From Pseudogracilibacillus auburnensis (lineage in GTDB: Bacteria > Bacillota > Bacilli > Bacillales > Amphibacillaceae): a stretch of 64,000 bases of DNA. The notes under the pieces are model-generated. The model did not search any database, was not told the origin of the DNA, and saw only the letters and a list, made by a program, of their open reading frames with translations. The stretch covers positions 1 through 64,000 of the forward strand of contig NZ_QJJQ01000006.1 in assembly GCF_003201975.1 (NCBI RefSeq). Direction: 5' to 3'. The position numbers and the translations under genes were made by a program. Positions 62,272 through 64,000 of this stretch are shown one piece after another; the first letter of the stretch is position 1; every line of letters starts with the position of its first letter.

Positions 62272-62970
62272 ATGATTACGAAAAGAAAGTATCCATGGAT
62301 TGCTAAACAAGATTGGACGAACGTTTTATTTCTACATTGGCCAATTCCTGTTCCTTTAATGGAATCACTTATTCCGCGACCTTTTATCGTCGATACATTT
62401 GATGAAAAAGCTTGGATCAGTATTGTCCTATTTAAAGTACAAAATAGTCGGCCTCGGGGAATTCCCAAGCAGTTGTCCTATCCAGAAATAATCCAAATAA
62501 ATGTGCGAACCTATGTAAAACATCCTTCTTCCCCTGAACGTGGTGTCTATTTTTTTCGTTTATATGGTAAAAGTTTCCTTGCTGCAATGGGGGCAAGGAG
62601 TGGTTACGGTTTACCTTTTCAATATATGCAAACAGAAATGAAGAAAGAAAATGATATGACTCATGTTTTTGGGAATATGGATAATCGTACCATCTTTGCT
62701 GCACGATATCGACCTTCTAAAGCATGCATTCATACAAAGCTTACTTCCTTTTTAGCAGAAAGATATTGCATTTGGAACATCAAAAAGAAAAAAATCATTA
62801 AAATACCAATACTTCATACATTATGGGATCTTACGCAGGTGAATGTGGAAATCACTCAAAACGATTTACTTCCTTTTGCTGCACAAAGTTCAGATAATCT
62901 GTTTGCATTTTTTCACTCGTATAAACAGGCGAAATTATTTCCATATGAAGTATATGGAAAAGTAAAATAA
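62272..62970 (+). CDS. DUF2071 family protein (YqjF-like)
   Basis: A 232-residue protein. WTNVLFLHWPIPVPLMESLIPRPFIVDTFDEKAWISIVLF (residues ~18-57) is the hallmark opening of DUF2071/YqjF (COG3361), followed by NVRTYVKHPSSPERGVYFFRL near 82-102 and a domain with repeated strands. The C-terminal part ends with FAFFHSYKQAKLFPYEVYGKVK. The function is unknown; the fold is thought to be related to the acetoacetate decarboxylase group. The start is ATG 62272; the frame extended to 62242 overlaps the protease. It lies four bases from the protease stop, suggesting co-expression. Confidence 0.85.
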   Translation: MITKRKYPWIAKQDWTNVLFLHWPIPVPLMESLIPRPFIVDTFDEKAWISIVLFKVQNSRPRGIPKQLSYPEIIQINVRTYVKHPSSPERGVYFFRLYGKSFLAAMGARSGYGLPFQYMQTEMKKENDMTHVFGNMDNRTIFAARYRPSKACIHTKLTSFLAERYCIWNIKKKKIIKIPILHTLWDLTQVNVEITQNDLLPFAAQSSDNLFAFFHSYKQAKLFPYEVYGKVK

Positions 62971-62999
62971 AGAGCCACATAAAGGTAGCTCCCCATTTC

Positions 63000-63233
63000 T
63001 TATACTTTCATCGTTTGAACTGGTGCACTTTCCATGGCGTGATCAATGTAGAAAAGTAAATCATCATGTGTGTTCATTATTTCATTTTGTTTGGAGGAAT
63101 AGTAATAAGCGTGTAAAAAAAGTTGTATTTTTTTTCCTAACATATCATCTTTTGTCCGTAACATTAATGTAAATAAATCATCCCATCTCCCCCACAGAAC
63201 GTAATTCAATGCATACTCATAATCAGGCATCAT
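63000..63233 (-). CDS. Small YhdB-like protein
   Basis: A 77-residue soluble helical protein. DYEYALNYVLWGRWDDLFTLMLRTKDDMLGKKIQLFLHAYYY resembles Bacillus YhdB (about 80 residues; YhdB-like family of unknown function), though I rely on pattern memory. The chain is rich in Tyr, Leu and Met with an even charge pattern. The start is ATG 63233 after AAGGAGGT. It is convergent with the DUF2071 gene and divergent from the YhcN-type lipoprotein, which is also true of related genes in other Bacillus genomes. Confidence 0.65.
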   Translation of the reverse strand: MMPDYEYALNYVLWGRWDDLFTLMLRTKDDMLGKKIQLFLHAYYYSSKQNEIMNTHDDLLFYIDHAMESAPVQTMKV

Positions 63234-63406
63234 TACAACTACCTCCTTTATGAATAAAGATAAGTATTAGATAGTATTTCCCGAATAGATTGGAACTTTC
63301 TAATACAAAGGTGGTGCTTCTACCAATATAAGGTTTAAGGTTTAGAGAATAAATCCTTTTTACTGTTACATAATAAAATCAAAACAGTAAGGAGGATAAA
63401 ATATAA

Positions 63407-64000
63407 ATGAAATTCAAAATATTTACTGTCATTATTACAGCAGTTTTCTTACTAATGGGTTGTATGGGAACAAATAATAATCGTGAAGGTCTTGGAACTG
63501 ATAACACGACCTATGAGAACACACGTTACAACAATAATGATCGAAACATTACTCGTACTACGAGGGATGGCAACTTCATGGATAATGTTGATGATCGTAA
63601 CCGTAACAGTAATAATCGCGATAGTAACAATCGTCAAGATCGATATGAAGTTTCCAAAGAATCTGCTGACAGAATTGTCGATGAAATTGCTGAAATAGAT
63701 CGTGCATATGTATTAACGACGAGAAATAATGCATATGTTGCCGCAACTTTAGACGAGAATAATACAACTCCAAAAGATAATTTAACGTATAATGATAGGC
63801 AAAATAGTTCTGCCGGAATGAACGTTAGAAATGTAAACGATCGTAATGTTAAGAATCGTACAGTAAACGAAGGTAATGCAAATGATCGTCGCCAAGACAA
63901 TCATATGGCAAACAGACGTGATACTGTTTCAGATGAAGTAGATCGAAAACGTGATGTAGAGTCAGATGAAGTAACAGATGATGTTAAAAATAAAATTGCT
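63407..64000 (+). CDS. YhcN/YlaJ-type sporulation lipoprotein (partial, runs off the window)
   Basis: The first 198 residues of a protein that continues past the window. The signal MKFKIFTVIITAVFLLMGC has lipobox LMGC (Cys 19), then an Asn/Arg/Asp-rich low-complexity stretch (repeated DRN, NNR, NDR), and SKESADRIVDEIAEIDRAYV followed by LTTRNNAYVAATL, the conserved core of the YhcN/YlaJ family (PF09580). Members are lipoproteins of the spore inner membrane that influence germination. The start is ATG 63407 after AAGGAGG. Minus-strand frames over the Asn-rich region are shadows. Expression in the forespore is expected from the family, not read from the promoter. Confidence 0.88.
   Translation, partial: MKFKIFTVIITAVFLLMGCMGTNNNREGLGTDNTTYENTRYNNNDRNITRTTRDGNFMDNVDDRNRNSNNRDSNNRQDRYEVSKESADRIVDEIAEIDRAYVLTTRNNAYVAATLDENNTTPKDNLTYNDRQNSSAGMNVRNVNDRNVKNRTVNEGNANDRRQDNHMANRRDTVSDEVDRKRDVESDEVTDDVKNKIA

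Noticed and set aside
63452-63900. Minus-strand and frame-shifted open frames over the last gene
   Set aside because: They are shadows of the Asn/Asp/Arg-rich coding sequence of the YhcN-type lipoprotein, whose signal peptide, lipobox and family core are clear.

Overview
The window looks like chromosome of a low-GC, endospore-forming Bacillaceae species. Supports are a YktB-type protein, SigL, BmrC/BmrD, OdhA/OdhB, PpaC, a YhcN/YlaJ-type sporulation lipoprotein at the right edge, AGGAGG ribosome binding sites and many TTG/GTG starts. No rRNA, tRNA, phage, transposase or CRISPR array was found.

Layout. 0.8-4.6 kb: a YczE-type membrane protein, a DadA-like oxidase and the pyrophosphatase PpaC. 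4.7-11.1 kb: two paralogous DUF485 + sodium:solute symporter pairs around a LytS-type kinase and LytTR regulator; the second pair has a LytTR-like direct repeat and a CcpA cre-like site in its promoter region. 12-26 kb: SulP transporter, TatD hydrolase, isochorismatase-like hydrolase, SigL, DMT exporters, BioY, PurU, RtcB, a DHA2 exporter and a TsdA-like dihaem cytochrome c lipoprotein. 27.1-34.7 kb: a methionine-type T-box leader ahead of a SAM hydrolase, a complete ECF transporter (S component, fused double ATPase, T component) and an M20 amidohydrolase, followed closely by a NarL-type two-component pair. 35.2-42.8 kb: a Uma2 remnant, a TetR regulator with the same operator before itself and a neighbouring NAD(P)-binding protein, an ABC-2 exporter, an alpha/beta hydrolase and an ABC-permease pseudogene. 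42.9-47.7 kb: Csp, D-amino-acid aminotransferase, QueG, an amidase-fold protein, TrmL, a 33-residue lipopeptide precursor and YktB. 48-52 kb: odhAB. 52.4-57.6 kb: a NERD-domain gene between two arrays of one 42-bp repeat, an unknown membrane protein, a MurG paralogue, a carbonic-anhydrase-like protein and a possible small RNA. 57.6-64 kb: the BmrC/BmrD exporter, a membrane-anchored trypsin-like protease, a DUF2071 protein, a YhdB-like protein and a partial YhcN-type lipoprotein.

Intergenic DNA is unusually rich in repeats. Three tandem arrays (52-, 53- and 42-bp periods) each have a short hairpin in every unit. A dispersed GC-richer family has at least three types of terminal inverted repeat around shared internal modules, resembling modular MITEs. 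A ~190-bp element occurs twice.

The strongest leads are the Met T-box/SAM-hydrolase/ECF operon, the symporter-LytTR locus with its readable operator, the modular repeats, the repeat-flanked NERD gene, and three short transcription units without an annotated gene (a structured RNA near 22.8-23.0 kb, a possible ~85-nt RNA at 57.0 kb, and the 33-residue peptide).
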